This document shows, piece after piece, positions 17,755-25,583 of a stretch of 64,000 nt of DNA. Numbering within the stretch: position 1 is the first letter of the stretch; each line of letters begins with the position of its first letter. The position numbers and the translations under genes are program-made. The notes under the pieces were generated by a model. The model was not told the DNA's origin. It did not search any database and saw only the letters and a program-made list of their open reading frames with translations. The stretch spans positions 1-64,000 of the forward strand of contig CALVEN010000004.1 of assembly GCA_944326585.1 (NCBI GenBank). Reading direction: 5' to 3'. This DNA comes from Candidatus Gastranaerophilales bacterium (lineage in GTDB: Bacteria; Cyanobacteriota; Vampirovibrionia; Gastranaerophilales; Gastranaerophilaceae).

Positions 17755-18294
17755 ATGACAAACGAATTAACATGTAATCAAGTTATTGCACTAATGAGTT
17801 TTTATGTTGACGACAAACTTAATTCCAGACTAAAAGAATACGTAGATGAACACCTTAGACGCTGTCCAAAATGCAGAGAGGTTTACATGCAATCTAAAAA
17901 AATAGTTAAGCATATTTTGACACTAACAGACACTCAAGGTGACCATAACCCGTTTTATACAAAACAGTATGAAGATTTCAAACATAATTTATCCGCTTAT
18001 ATAGATAATGAATTAAGCGAAAATGAAAGCCTGCGCATAAAAAAAATTGCAATTACAAACCCGCTTGCAAGAAAAGATCTGGAAGATATGTATAATTTTA
18101 AAAAGCTTTTACACAACTCATTTGACAAAACACGCACCGAATGGAAAAATGACTGCTCAAAAGCAATCATTAACAGACTTAATAAAACTGAAAACATAAT
18201 TTCGAAAGATCCGTTTTACAAATTAATAGGGGCATTTACGGCACTTATAAGCCTAATCATGCTGGGATTTTTCGCGACATTATATTTTCAATGA
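17755..18294 (+). CDS. Zinc-finger membrane anti-sigma factor
   Basis: 179 residues. The N-terminal zinc-binding module reads Cys 7 ... HLRRCPKCRE (H-x3-C-x2-C, about 39-46), typical of zinc-finger anti-sigma factors. A second CxxD-like acidic helical region follows, and one membrane helix sits at the C-terminal end (about 155-177, FTALISLIMLGFFATLYF). It would bind the sigma factor encoded 10 bases upstream. The 3' end overlaps the converging gene by 15 bases. Confidence 0.88.
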   Translation: MTNELTCNQVIALMSFYVDDKLNSRLKEYVDEHLRRCPKCREVYMQSKKIVKHILTLTDTQGDHNPFYTKQYEDFKHNLSAYIDNELSENESLRIKKIAITNPLARKDLEDMYNFKKLLHNSFDKTRTEWKNDCSKAIINRLNKTENIISKDPFYKLIGAFTALISLIMLGFFATLYFQ

Positions 18295-18948
18295 AGATGA
18301 CGGTATGGAATATTTCAAGGCAGCGTACTTCTGATATGTGTCCATAGAAATCCCGCGCGGATAATTAACTTTTTCGGAATCAATTGCATTCATACGCGCA
18401 AGAGTTTTTTGCTGACGGTTTGCAGCTATTTTATTACGCAAAACAGGTGTTATTATATTGCAGGACAAAATTGACCCGACAGTCATACCGATAACATCAA
18501 CACCGTTTTTAAAGCTGTTATACTCATCCTTAATTTGACTGAAATTCATCATATTTTTTATGTTGAATTTAGAAAAGTCAAAATTAGAAAGAACTTTCCA
18601 GCCTTTTTTTGTTCTTATATTAATGCCGGAATCCGTAAGGAACTTACGAATTTTAGGTGTTGCGAGCTTTCCTGAAGACACAAGTCTGGACGCAAAATTT
18701 TTAATTACCGACGTAACAAGGAAAAAAGAAACGACATTAACCGCACCGTCGCCGATTTCCTGCGGAATAAGAAACATTTTTTGTTCTTTAGGAATTTTAT
18801 CATTTACTGCAATTGCAACAACCTGAGCAGCTGATGATAAAAACCACCCGAGAACACCAGTATAAATAAGCATCTTTGCAGGATTAGGACCGTATTTAGT
18901 CAAAATCGTGTTTTTAAAATTGTTAAACATTTTACTTGGATTCATCAT
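18280..18948 (-). CDS. Hypothetical membrane protein (lineage family)
   Basis: Function unknown. 222 residues from ATG 18948; the longer frame to 18978 is disfavoured because GGAGGTG sits about 8 bases before the ATGATG. Hydrophobic segments at about 26-45 (LGWFLSSAAQVVAIAV) and 65-80 and near 150 suggest several membrane helices. The C-terminus is basic (NKIAANRQQKTLARMNA). It overlaps the upstream gene by 17 bases, so the two are co-translated. The overall style (hydrophobic helices alternating with basic loops) resembles the large proteins at 33104-36223. Confidence 0.65.
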   Translation of the reverse strand: MMNPSKMFNNFKNTILTKYGPNPAKMLIYTGVLGWFLSSAAQVVAIAVNDKIPKEQKMFLIPQEIGDGAVNVVSFFLVTSVIKNFASRLVSSGKLATPKIRKFLTDSGINIRTKKGWKVLSNFDFSKFNIKNMMNFSQIKDEYNSFKNGVDVIGMTVGSILSCNIITPVLRNKIAANRQQKTLARMNAIDSEKVNYPRGISMDTYQKYAALKYSIPSSSLKI

Positions 18949-19528
18949 TTCTGACACCTCCAAGTTTTGTAAATGCATTTGTCAAACCTTTAGTCAAAGG
19001 AGCATCAATCAAAAAATTCGTAAACACCATAACGCCGAGGGCAAGAATTGTTCCCAGAGTATTTTTATATTGAGATAATTCATCCGCCGTATATTTTAAA
19101 GTAGGAGTTAAAAGCGTTCTCAATTTTTTAAATTTCATATCCGGCTTGATGTCGCTAACGGATTTAGTAAATGCATCAATAGATTTAATACATAATTTGC
19201 GGATAGTATAACCCGTTGCTGTTCCGGCAATAATTTTTGCGATAGTTCTGCAGACGGAATATTTACGGGTTTCAAGATCAACATCTTTATTTGAAGCATC
19301 AATAAACGGCTGAGATAAAAGTGCAGAAGCACCAAGAATTAATCGATTTTCTGCAGATGACAATTTTTTACCTATCCAATCAATAGCATGAATCGTTTTA
19401 GGGTTGGAAATTGTAGGCAGATTTTCACGGCTGCCGACCGCATTCAAAGCCGCACGCGAAAGTTTACGGCTGAATTTGTCGTACGCACGGGAAAAAGAAA
19501 AATTACGTATTGAACTTATTGATGCCAT
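18932..19528 (-). CDS. Hypothetical membrane protein (lineage family)
   Basis: Function unknown. 198 residues. N-terminus MASISSIRNFSFSRAYDKFSR is Ser/Arg-rich. The segment LILGASALLSQPFIDASNKD resembles the LGLGI...QPFNIYLTKKK segment of the 516-residue protein at 33104-34654, suggesting distant relation. Hydrophobic stretches at about 65-78, 100-112 and 158-175. A site GGTAGGAAT precedes the ATG. It forms a two-gene unit with the overlapping downstream gene. The 113 bases upstream hold nothing recognised. Confidence 0.6.
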   Translation of the reverse strand: MASISSIRNFSFSRAYDKFSRKLSRAALNAVGSRENLPTISNPKTIHAIDWIGKKLSSAENRLILGASALLSQPFIDASNKDVDLETRKYSVCRTIAKIIAGTATGYTIRKLCIKSIDAFTKSVSDIKPDMKFKKLRTLLTPTLKYTADELSQYKNTLGTILALGVMVFTNFLIDAPLTKGLTNAFTKLGGVRNDESK

Positions 19529-19641
19529 ATTCCTACCCGAATAAGTAAAGACAGTAAATGTATAGAATTGCCTGAAAATTGCATTTTATTAATAAATATT
19601 AACAAAATTTTCAAACTTTATAACATCAATATAACACACAA

Positions 19642-20877
19642 TTATAAAATTGTACCCTTAGGCACCACGGTAACACCACCGGGCGAAACATGGAAACCGC
19701 GTTTCACATCTTCTTCCCAATTATAGCCGATACGCGTATTAGGCGGTATTTTAACGTTTTTATCAATAATTGCCTTACGGATTTTGGAATATCTTCCGAC
19801 ATCAACATTTTCCATCAATATACTGTCACAAACCATGGAATAACTGTTTATGCGGACTTTGGGCGACAAAACGCAATGGGAAAGAACACCGCCCGATACA
19901 ATACAGCCTTCGGATACCATGGAATTTGTTGCCATACCGACTCTGTCACCGTCCTGCCAGATAAATTTTGCAGGAGGATAGTTGTAATTAAATGTTCTTA
20001 TCGGCCAATCTTTTGAATACAAATCCAATTCAGGACAAGCTTGCAGCAAATCCATATTAGCCTGCCAGTATGAATCAATACTTCCTACATCACGCCAGTA
20101 GCCTCTTTCGGCATCAGACATGCCCGGGCAATTATTATCATAAAAATTATAAATATAAATATTTTTGCCTTCATTCAGCAGCATAGGAATAACATTTTTG
20201 CCGAAATCGTGGCTTGATTCTTGAATTTTATCGTCACGTTCAAGCGCGTCAGTTAAAATATCCTTGTTGAAAATATAATTACCCATTGAAGCAAGACACA
20301 TATTCGGATTACCCGGAATAGTTTTCGGCGCTGTTTTCGGTTTTTCTACAAAGTTAGTCAAACGCCAATTATCATCAACTTCTATGATACCAAATTCGGA
20401 TGCATCTTCCACAGGAATAGGAATTGCCGAAATTGACAGATCGGCATTTTTAGATTTATGAAAATCAAGCATCTGGGATACATCCATTTTGTAAATATGA
20501 TCACCGCCGAAGATACAAACATATTTGGGATCTTCATCCAGAATATGAAACATATTCTGATAGATTGCATCGGCCGTTCCTCTGTACCAGTCACTGCCGG
20601 TTCTCATCTGAGCCGGCGCAAGGTCTATATACTGGTTCAAAAACGGTGAAAGCATCCAGCCCCTTGTTATATGTTTATTCAAAGAATCGGATTTGTATTG
20701 GGTCAAAACTTTTATCTTGAAAAAACCGGAATTAATAAAATTATTAATAACAAAATCGATAATTCTGTATCTGCCGCCAAAAGGGACAGCCGGCTTTGCC
20801 CTATCTTTTGTCAGAGGATAAAGTCTTTTACCCTCGCCGCCTGCTAAAATCATAACCAATGCATCATCAATTGACAT
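19642..20877 (-). CDS. glgC: Glucose-1-phosphate adenylyltransferase (ADP-glucose synthase)
   Basis: 411 residues. Makes ADP-glucose from ATP and glucose 1-phosphate, the first committed step of glycogen synthesis. The nucleotide loop ILAGGEGKRLYPLT starts at residue 10, KPAVPFGGRYRIIDF at about 27, GTADAIYQN at about 100 and the substrate motif VEKP at about 177. A left-handed beta-helix follows (ISGGVLSHCVLSPKVRINSYS). The family is allosterically controlled by glycolytic intermediates. No other glycogen gene is adjacent. Its own promoter lies upstream, partly in the 3' end of purD. Confidence 0.95.
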   Translation of the reverse strand: MSIDDALVMILAGGEGKRLYPLTKDRAKPAVPFGGRYRIIDFVINNFINSGFFKIKVLTQYKSDSLNKHITRGWMLSPFLNQYIDLAPAQMRTGSDWYRGTADAIYQNMFHILDEDPKYVCIFGGDHIYKMDVSQMLDFHKSKNADLSISAIPIPVEDASEFGIIEVDDNWRLTNFVEKPKTAPKTIPGNPNMCLASMGNYIFNKDILTDALERDDKIQESSHDFGKNVIPMLLNEGKNIYIYNFYDNNCPGMSDAERGYWRDVGSIDSYWQANMDLLQACPELDLYSKDWPIRTFNYNYPPAKFIWQDGDRVGMATNSMVSEGCIVSGGVLSHCVLSPKVRINSYSMVCDSILMENVDVGRYSKIRKAIIDKNVKIPPNTRIGYNWEEDVKRGFHVSPGGVTVVPKGTIL

Positions 20878-20907
20878 ATAAAACCCTCATTTAAATAATA
20901 TATCCAT

Positions 20908-20936
20908 ATTATACACGAAATATTAAAAAATGTTTA
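20908..20936 (-). promoter_or_regulatory. Promoter of glgC
   Basis: On the minus strand, -35 TAAACA (20931-20936), 17-bp spacer, perfect -10 TATAAT (20908-20913). The -35 lies within the last codons of purD. GAGGG precedes the ATG at 20877. Confidence 0.6.
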
Positions 20937-22002
20937 TATCATTTCTAAAAATTTTATGTTTCATCTGAATTTTTTCGGCAAAATCACGTAATGCAGGAAA
21001 AGGATTATCCGAAACTGTACACAGTGACAATACTCTGCCGCCATTCGAATAAAGATGACCGTTTTCGCATTTTACACCCGCAAAATAGACTTTTACGCCG
21101 TCATCATGCGGCAGAATGATTTCATCTCCTTTTACCGGATTATACGGATAACCCTCACTTGCAACAGTAAGGCACGCTGAATATCCTTTTTTATATTTAG
21201 GCTCCTCATTATTCAAAAGTATTGAGAGAAAATCATTCTCCAAAAAATTTAATATAGCCTGGCATTCAGGGTCCCCCAGTCTGACATTGTATTCAAGTAC
21301 ATACCAGTCATCTCTTGTCCAGATTAACCCCGAATAAATAAAGCCTTTAAAATCAGCGCCTTCATTGATTAACGCCGTCTGAAGCCGGTCAAGATAGCTT
21401 TGCAATTTGTTCTCTTGAATTTGAGATAAATTAACAGGACAATATGCACCCATACCGCCTGTGTTAGGAGATTTTATATCCGAAGTAAGACGTTTAAAAT
21501 CACGTGCGGGACAAAAATTTACAAGATTTTTACCGTTGAAATACGACATAACGGAAATTTCGCTGCCATCCAAAAATTCTTCGATAAAATAAGGTTTCGG
21601 AATTTGACGAGTAAATTCATTTTTTTCCTGCTGATTATAAACAACTTTAACGCCTTTGCCTTTACAAAGTCCGTCGGCCTTTACAACCTGCGGGAAAATA
21701 TCGGATTCAACCGGAAGAAGTTTTGCACATTTAATCCCGTGATTAACCATAAATTTTTTTGCAAAAAGTTTTGAACTTTCAAGACGTGAGAATTTTTTAT
21801 CCACCCCTATGCATTCAATGCCTTTTAATTTATAATAATCAACAAGTCCGTCGCAAATCGGCTGTTCAGGACCGAAAATTATCAAATCCGCACCATCTTC
21901 GGGAGTATCAACAATTTTTTCACATAAAAAAGAACGCGATACCGCATCTTTAATAGCCTCTTCACGGGCGCCCGAACCAATAACACAAACTTTTAATGAC
22001 AA
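20923..22002 (-). CDS. purD: Phosphoribosylamine-glycine ligase
   Basis: ATP-grasp enzyme of purine synthesis that joins glycine to phosphoribosylamine; last gene of purM-purN-purD. 359 residues if started at TTG 22002 (N-terminus SLKVCVIGSGAREEAI), which has GGAGG nine bases upstream. An in-frame ATG at 22011 directly abuts that GGAGG and is less likely. Family motifs include VVKADGLCKGKGV, FLDGSEISVMSYF and the metal site VLEYNVRLGDPECQAIL. It is somewhat shorter than typical PurD (about 420) because of a compact N-terminal domain. The frame overlaps the end of purN. Confidence 0.9.
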   Translation of the reverse strand: MSLKVCVIGSGAREEAIKDAVSRSFLCEKIVDTPEDGADLIIFGPEQPICDGLVDYYKLKGIECIGVDKKFSRLESSKLFAKKFMVNHGIKCAKLLPVESDIFPQVVKADGLCKGKGVKVVYNQQEKNEFTRQIPKPYFIEEFLDGSEISVMSYFNGKNLVNFCPARDFKRLTSDIKSPNTGGMGAYCPVNLSQIQENKLQSYLDRLQTALINEGADFKGFIYSGLIWTRDDWYVLEYNVRLGDPECQAILNFLENDFLSILLNNEEPKYKKGYSACLTVASEGYPYNPVKGDEIILPHDDGVKVYFAGVKCENGHLYSNGGRVLSLCTVSDNPFPALRDFAEKIQMKHKIFRNDINIF

Positions 22003-22583
22003 TTTCCGCATCCTCCGCAGCTGCCGCAACCGCCAATTAAATCCGAAAAATCAAAGACTTCATCTTTTAACAATTTGTCAATAACAATCGGATACAAAAT
22101 ATGCTCGGTCTTATGAATTTCAGCCTCAAATTCATCAAAATGCATTGAATTGTCAATCAAAACAGGATACTGCGCTATGATTTTGCCGCCATCAACTTCA
22201 TCTGAAACCCAATGGACAGTTACGCCGCTAACTTTCACCCCGGCAAAAAAAGCTCTTTGAATAGCATCTTTTCCTTTAAATGCCGGTAAAAGCGAAGGAT
22301 GAATATTAACAAACCTGCCAAGATCAAGGACATCAGGAGGCAAAATTCGCATATACCCTGCAAGAACTATCAAATCAAAGCTGTTTGCTCCGAAAAATCC
22401 TGCTGTTTCCTCAAAAGGCAGATAATGATTTTCAATTCCTAAATTCTTTGCACGTTCTAAAATGCGTGCATTCAAATTATCGGAAAGACATACAAGTTTT
22501 ACATCTTTATCGCTGAAATACTCCGCAACAGCCTGAAAATTTGTTCCTTCGCCAGACCCCATAACAGCAATACACTTTGTCAT
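21993..22583 (-). CDS. purN: Phosphoribosylglycinamide formyltransferase with Cys-rich tail
   Basis: 196 residues. Transfers formyl from 10-formyl-tetrahydrofolate to GAR in purine synthesis. Seen: SGEGTNFQAV (about 11-20), LAGYMRILPPDVL, the catalytic Asn-His-Asp region VNIHPSLLPAFKGKDA and GVTVHWVSDEVDGG. The last residues (about 184-196) form an unusual GGCGSCGGCGNCH tail with four Cys and a His. The DNA of this tail also carries the ribosome site of purD. Start overlaps purM by 4 bases (ATGA). Confidence 0.94.
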   Translation of the reverse strand: MTKCIAVMGSGEGTNFQAVAEYFSDKDVKLVCLSDNLNARILERAKNLGIENHYLPFEETAGFFGANSFDLIVLAGYMRILPPDVLDLGRFVNIHPSLLPAFKGKDAIQRAFFAGVKVSGVTVHWVSDEVDGGKIIAQYPVLIDNSMHFDEFEAEIHKTEHILYPIVIDKLLKDEVFDFSDLIGGCGSCGGCGNCH

Positions 22584-23488
22584 TTTTCAACCACCTTTCC
22601 AAAAATAAACGGCTCAAAACACTTACAAATATTATTAATTTTATCAACATGAACACTGTCTGCAATCAGACAAAATCCGACACCGCAGTTAAAAACATCA
22701 TAAATCTCATTTCCGCATAAAGTATACAATTTTTTGTAAATATCCTGCTGAGGAATAGTATTAAAATCCAAATCAACCTTCAAATTTTCAGGCACTGCGC
22801 GTGCAAGATTACTATAAATACCGCCCCCCGTAATATTTGCTGCAGATTTTATGAGATTATTTTCCCATAATTTTTGCACAGCATTATAATAAATATATGA
22901 AGGTTTTAAGCACTCTGCAAAATCGTTCTCAGACAACTTGCCGTCATTATACAATTTTCGAACGAGCGAAAATCCGTTTGCGTGAATTCCGTTTGAAATC
23001 AATGCAATAACAATATCACCGGATCTGACAGGTTCAGGGGTAAATTTTCCATCGACTATTCCGATAGCAAATCCGCAAATATCTATTATACCTTCTTTTA
23101 ACAAATCAGGCATTTCGGAAGTTTCACCGCCTAAAAGCGTACAAGAACCCAGGACATATCTCAATTCGTTTATAATACAAAATATGTCAGCACTATTCAG
23201 CGTATGCGCCGCAATATAATCCAAAAAGCCGACGGCTGCGGCATTTTTCGTCGCCATATCATTCAAATTGGCAGCCGCAAGGTCAATCGCGATTGTACGA
23301 AATAATCTGTTTTTATACAACGGTATTATTTTTGTACCGATACCGTCACAGCATGTTACTATTTTTAACCCGTTATAAAAGGCTGTACCCGCAAAATTTT
23401 TAAAATTACTCCCCAATTCCCCGAGTTTTTTAGAAAGAATATCCGCTTCTTCCAAATTCACCCCTGATTTTTTGTATAAATCTGTCAT
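22580..23488 (-). CDS. purM: Phosphoribosylformylglycinamidine cyclo-ligase
   Basis: 302 residues, shorter than the usual 340-350, with a reduced N-terminus. AIR synthetase; motifs CDGIGTKIIPLY (about 48-59), LAAANLNDMATKNA, LGGETSEMPDL and LISNGIHANGFSLVR match the family. First gene of purM-purN-purD. No Shine-Dalgarno site precedes ATG 23488, and the promoter's -10 ends only 8 bases upstream, so the mRNA is predicted to be nearly leaderless. purM, purN and purD are not consecutive steps but act within the same pathway. Confidence 0.93.
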   Translation of the reverse strand: MTDLYKKSGVNLEEADILSKKLGELGSNFKNFAGTAFYNGLKIVTCCDGIGTKIIPLYKNRLFRTIAIDLAAANLNDMATKNAAAVGFLDYIAAHTLNSADIFCIINELRYVLGSCTLLGGETSEMPDLLKEGIIDICGFAIGIVDGKFTPEPVRSGDIVIALISNGIHANGFSLVRKLYNDGKLSENDFAECLKPSYIYYNAVQKLWENNLIKSAANITGGGIYSNLARAVPENLKVDLDFNTIPQQDIYKKLYTLCGNEIYDVFNCGVGFCLIADSVHVDKINNICKCFEPFIFGKVVEK

Positions 23489-23496
23489 AGTTACAT

Positions 23497-23526
23497 TTTA
23501 TAACAAAAAAAATAAACAACTAGCAA
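23497..23526 (-). promoter_or_regulatory. Promoter of purMND, nearly leaderless
   Basis: On the minus strand, -35 TTGCTA (23521-23526), 18-bp spacer, -10 TATAAA preceded by TGT (23497-23502). Predicted start near 23490, two bases before the ATG at 23488. Confidence 0.6.
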
Positions 23527-23554
23527 AAAATATTTTTAGAAGTATTGTATAAAT

Positions 23555-23911
23555 ATGCAAATTTCAAAAGTAAACAATTCACAAACTGCATTCGGCACCA
23601 AAATAGATACAATAAGGGTTCTGGAGACAACGACATTCAAATCGATTACCAGAAAATCCATTTCGGACATGAAACCCGTTATTGACGCGCTATGGCCTGT
23701 AAAACTTAAAAGTACCGGAAGCAGAGGCTACAGATATTACTTAAAAATTATCGGTGACAAAATTCTTGAAAAATACCCTGAATTAACTGACGCTACATAT
23801 GAAATATTAAACTATACCGGCAAGAATCCTAATGCAACACAAAAAGAACTTCAAGAATTTGTAAAACCGCTGGTAAAAGAATTAGGTGAAACAATTGACA
23901 TAACAATATAA
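23555..23911 (+). CDS. Small hypothetical protein with N-terminal AFGTK tag
   Basis: Not recognised. 118 residues. N-terminus MQISKVNNSQTAFGTKID: a polar stretch then F-G, the same style as other tagged proteins in the window. The rest is helical and charged (PELTDATYEILNYTGKNPNATQKELQEFVKPLV), with no membrane helix. It shares the pattern 'KYPEL..A' with the next gene (KRKYPELAAAAKKID), so the two may be distant paralogues. They are 10 bases apart in one operon. No clear ribosome site. Confidence 0.65.
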   Translation: MQISKVNNSQTAFGTKIDTIRVLETTTFKSITRKSISDMKPVIDALWPVKLKSTGSRGYRYYLKIIGDKILEKYPELTDATYEILNYTGKNPNATQKELQEFVKPLVKELGETIDITI

Positions 23912-23921
23912 GGAGTATTAT

Positions 23922-24329
23922 ATGAAAATTTTGCCTTTAACTAAACCGGTCTCAGGAATTAAATTAACCCAGAAACAGGCACTTCAGGTAGCTACCCTCA
24001 GAAATTTATTCGGAACAAAAAAAGGCTTTAAAACCTTAAAAAACGTAACAAAACAAGTCGCAGACATTAGCACTGACACATATAAAGGTAATGATGCAAT
24101 AGCCGCCACGACACTCAGCAGAATAATTAAAAGAAAATATCCGGAATTAGCTGCAGCAGCCAAAAAAATTGACGTATACTGCGAAAAAAATGCAGAAATA
24201 TTAAATAATACTCAAGGTCAAAAATCAAAAGAACTTAGTAATTTCGTCAAAAAAATACTTGACAGTCTGAGTGAAAAAACATTTCAGCTTGATAAAATGC
24301 AGCCGTCCGAGTTAGGAATAATGGCATAA
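23922..24329 (+). CDS. Small hypothetical protein, possible paralogue of upstream gene
   Basis: Not recognised. 135 residues, Lys-rich and helical. The core KRKYPELAAAAKKIDVYCEKN and the downstream SKELSNFVKKILDSLSEK line up by eye with KYPELTDATYEILNY and KELQEFVKPLVKEL of the preceding protein, suggesting duplication. The N-terminus MKILPLTKPVSGIKLT lacks the F-x-G tag. A good site AAGGAG precedes the ATG. A strong terminator follows at once. Confidence 0.65.
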   Translation: MKILPLTKPVSGIKLTQKQALQVATLRNLFGTKKGFKTLKNVTKQVADISTDTYKGNDAIAATTLSRIIKRKYPELAAAAKKIDVYCEKNAEILNNTQGQKSKELSNFVKKILDSLSEKTFQLDKMQPSELGIMA

Positions 24330-24333
24330 AAAA

Positions 24334-24358
24334 AACTCCCCTTATCGGGGAGTTTTTT
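24334..24358. terminator. Bidirectional Rho-independent terminator
   Basis: Stem AACTCCCC/GGGGAGTT (24334-24341 and 24347-24354), loop TTATC, A-run on the left and T-run on the right. It separates the small-protein operon (+) from oadB (-), which ends at 24359. Confidence 0.9.
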
Positions 24359-25564
24359 CTAACTGCAAAGTGCGAGCAAAATACCTGCCGCAACGCCCGA
24401 ACCGATAACACCAGCTACATTCGGTCCCATCGCGTGCATCAAAAGATAATTCTGATCGTTTTCTTCCAACCCTACTTTATTTGACACGCGGGCTGCCATA
24501 GGAACAGCAGACACGCCTGCCGAACCGATAAGCGGGTTAACAAGATTGAGCGGCTTTTTAAATACTTTGTGCATAAAGTAAGAACAAGCATTCATAATTT
24601 TAGCAAATATAACACCTCCTGCGGTTGCAAGAGCAAAAGCTGTAACTCCCAGAACGAGTATGAATAATGTCTGCAAGGTTAAAAACTGATCCGCAGATAA
24701 TTTTGAACCTACCGATAAACCTAAGAAAATCGTTACAATATTAATCAAAGCATTTTGCATAGTATCTGAAAGTCTTTCAACGACACCGCATTCCTTGCAC
24801 AAATTACCGAAAGTCAAAGCGCCGATCAGCGGACATGCATCCGGCAAAAATATTATACAAAGCCCTAATACAACAAGCGGGAATACGATTTTTTCACGCT
24901 TTGTAACATTTCTCAACTGCGACATCTGAATTTTACGTTCTTCTTTAGTTGTTAAAAGTTTCATAATAGGAGGCTGAATAACAGGCACTAACGCCATATA
25001 AGAATAAGCCGCAACCGCAATTGCGCCCAGAAGTTCCGGCGCGAGTTTTGAGGTAACATAAATAGACGTCGGACCGTCAGCACCGCCTATAATACCGATA
25101 GCTGCAGACTGCGGAAGTGTAAATCCGAATACACATAAAGCCAAAAGCAAAGCACCGAATATACCGAACTGAGCCGCACCGCCCAACAAAGCGGTTTTAG
25201 GATTTGCAATCAAAGGACCGAAATCCGTCATAGCACCTACACCCATAAATATAATTAACGGGAACAGACCTTGATGAATACCCGCCTCATAAATTATTCC
25301 CAAAAATCCGTTTGGCCCTGCAATATCAGCAACCGGTATGTTAGATAATAATCCGCCGAATGCAATCGGTACCAGCAATAACGGCTCAAACTGTTTTTTA
25401 ATTCCGAGCCACAACAGAAATAAACATACCAGAATCATAATCGGCGACCCGAATTGATGTAAGAATTGTTCAAATCCGTTTGTTATATTGGGGTCAACAG
25501 GCTGAACAAAATTTGCTACACCCGTTGAATTCCATAATTTTATTAAACTTTCAGTAATATCCAT
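24359..25564 (-). CDS. oadB: Na+-transporting decarboxylase beta subunit
   Basis: 401 residues, about 9-11 membrane helices. Integral beta subunit that decarboxylates carboxybiotin and pumps Na+ out. Family motifs: [36 protein letters not shown] (Asp in the Na+ path), and near the end [17 protein letters not shown] and [15 protein letters not shown]. It follows the biotin-carrying carboxyltransferase gene by 19 bases. No small gamma subunit (OadG) is adjacent or found in the window. Substrate follows from the partner, most likely oxaloacetate. Confidence 0.93.
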   Translation of the reverse strand: MDITESLIKLWNSTGVANFVQPVDPNITNGFEQFLHQFGSPIMILVCLFLLWLGIKKQFEPLLLVPIAFGGLLSNIPVADIAGPNGFLGIIYEAGIHQGLFPLIIFMGVGAMTDFGPLIANPKTALLGGAAQFGIFGALLLALCVFGFTLPQSAAIGIIGGADGPTSIYVTSKLAPELLGAIAVAAYSYMALVPVIQPPIMKLLTTKEERKIQMSQLRNVTKREKIVFPLVVLGLCIIFLPDACPLIGALTFGNLCKECGVVERLSDTMQNALINIVTIFLGLSVGSKLSADQFLTLQTLFILVLGVTAFALATAGGVIFAKIMNACSYFMHKVFKKPLNLVNPLIGSAGVSAVPMAARVSNKVGLEENDQNYLLMHAMGPNVAGVIGSGVAAGILLALCS

Positions 25565-25583
25565 TTTATTATTTCCTTATAAA

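Noticed and set aside
23548..23553. TATAAA as -10 box of the small gene at 23555
   Set aside because: It ends one base before the ATG, so transcription would begin inside the gene; the real promoter was not found.
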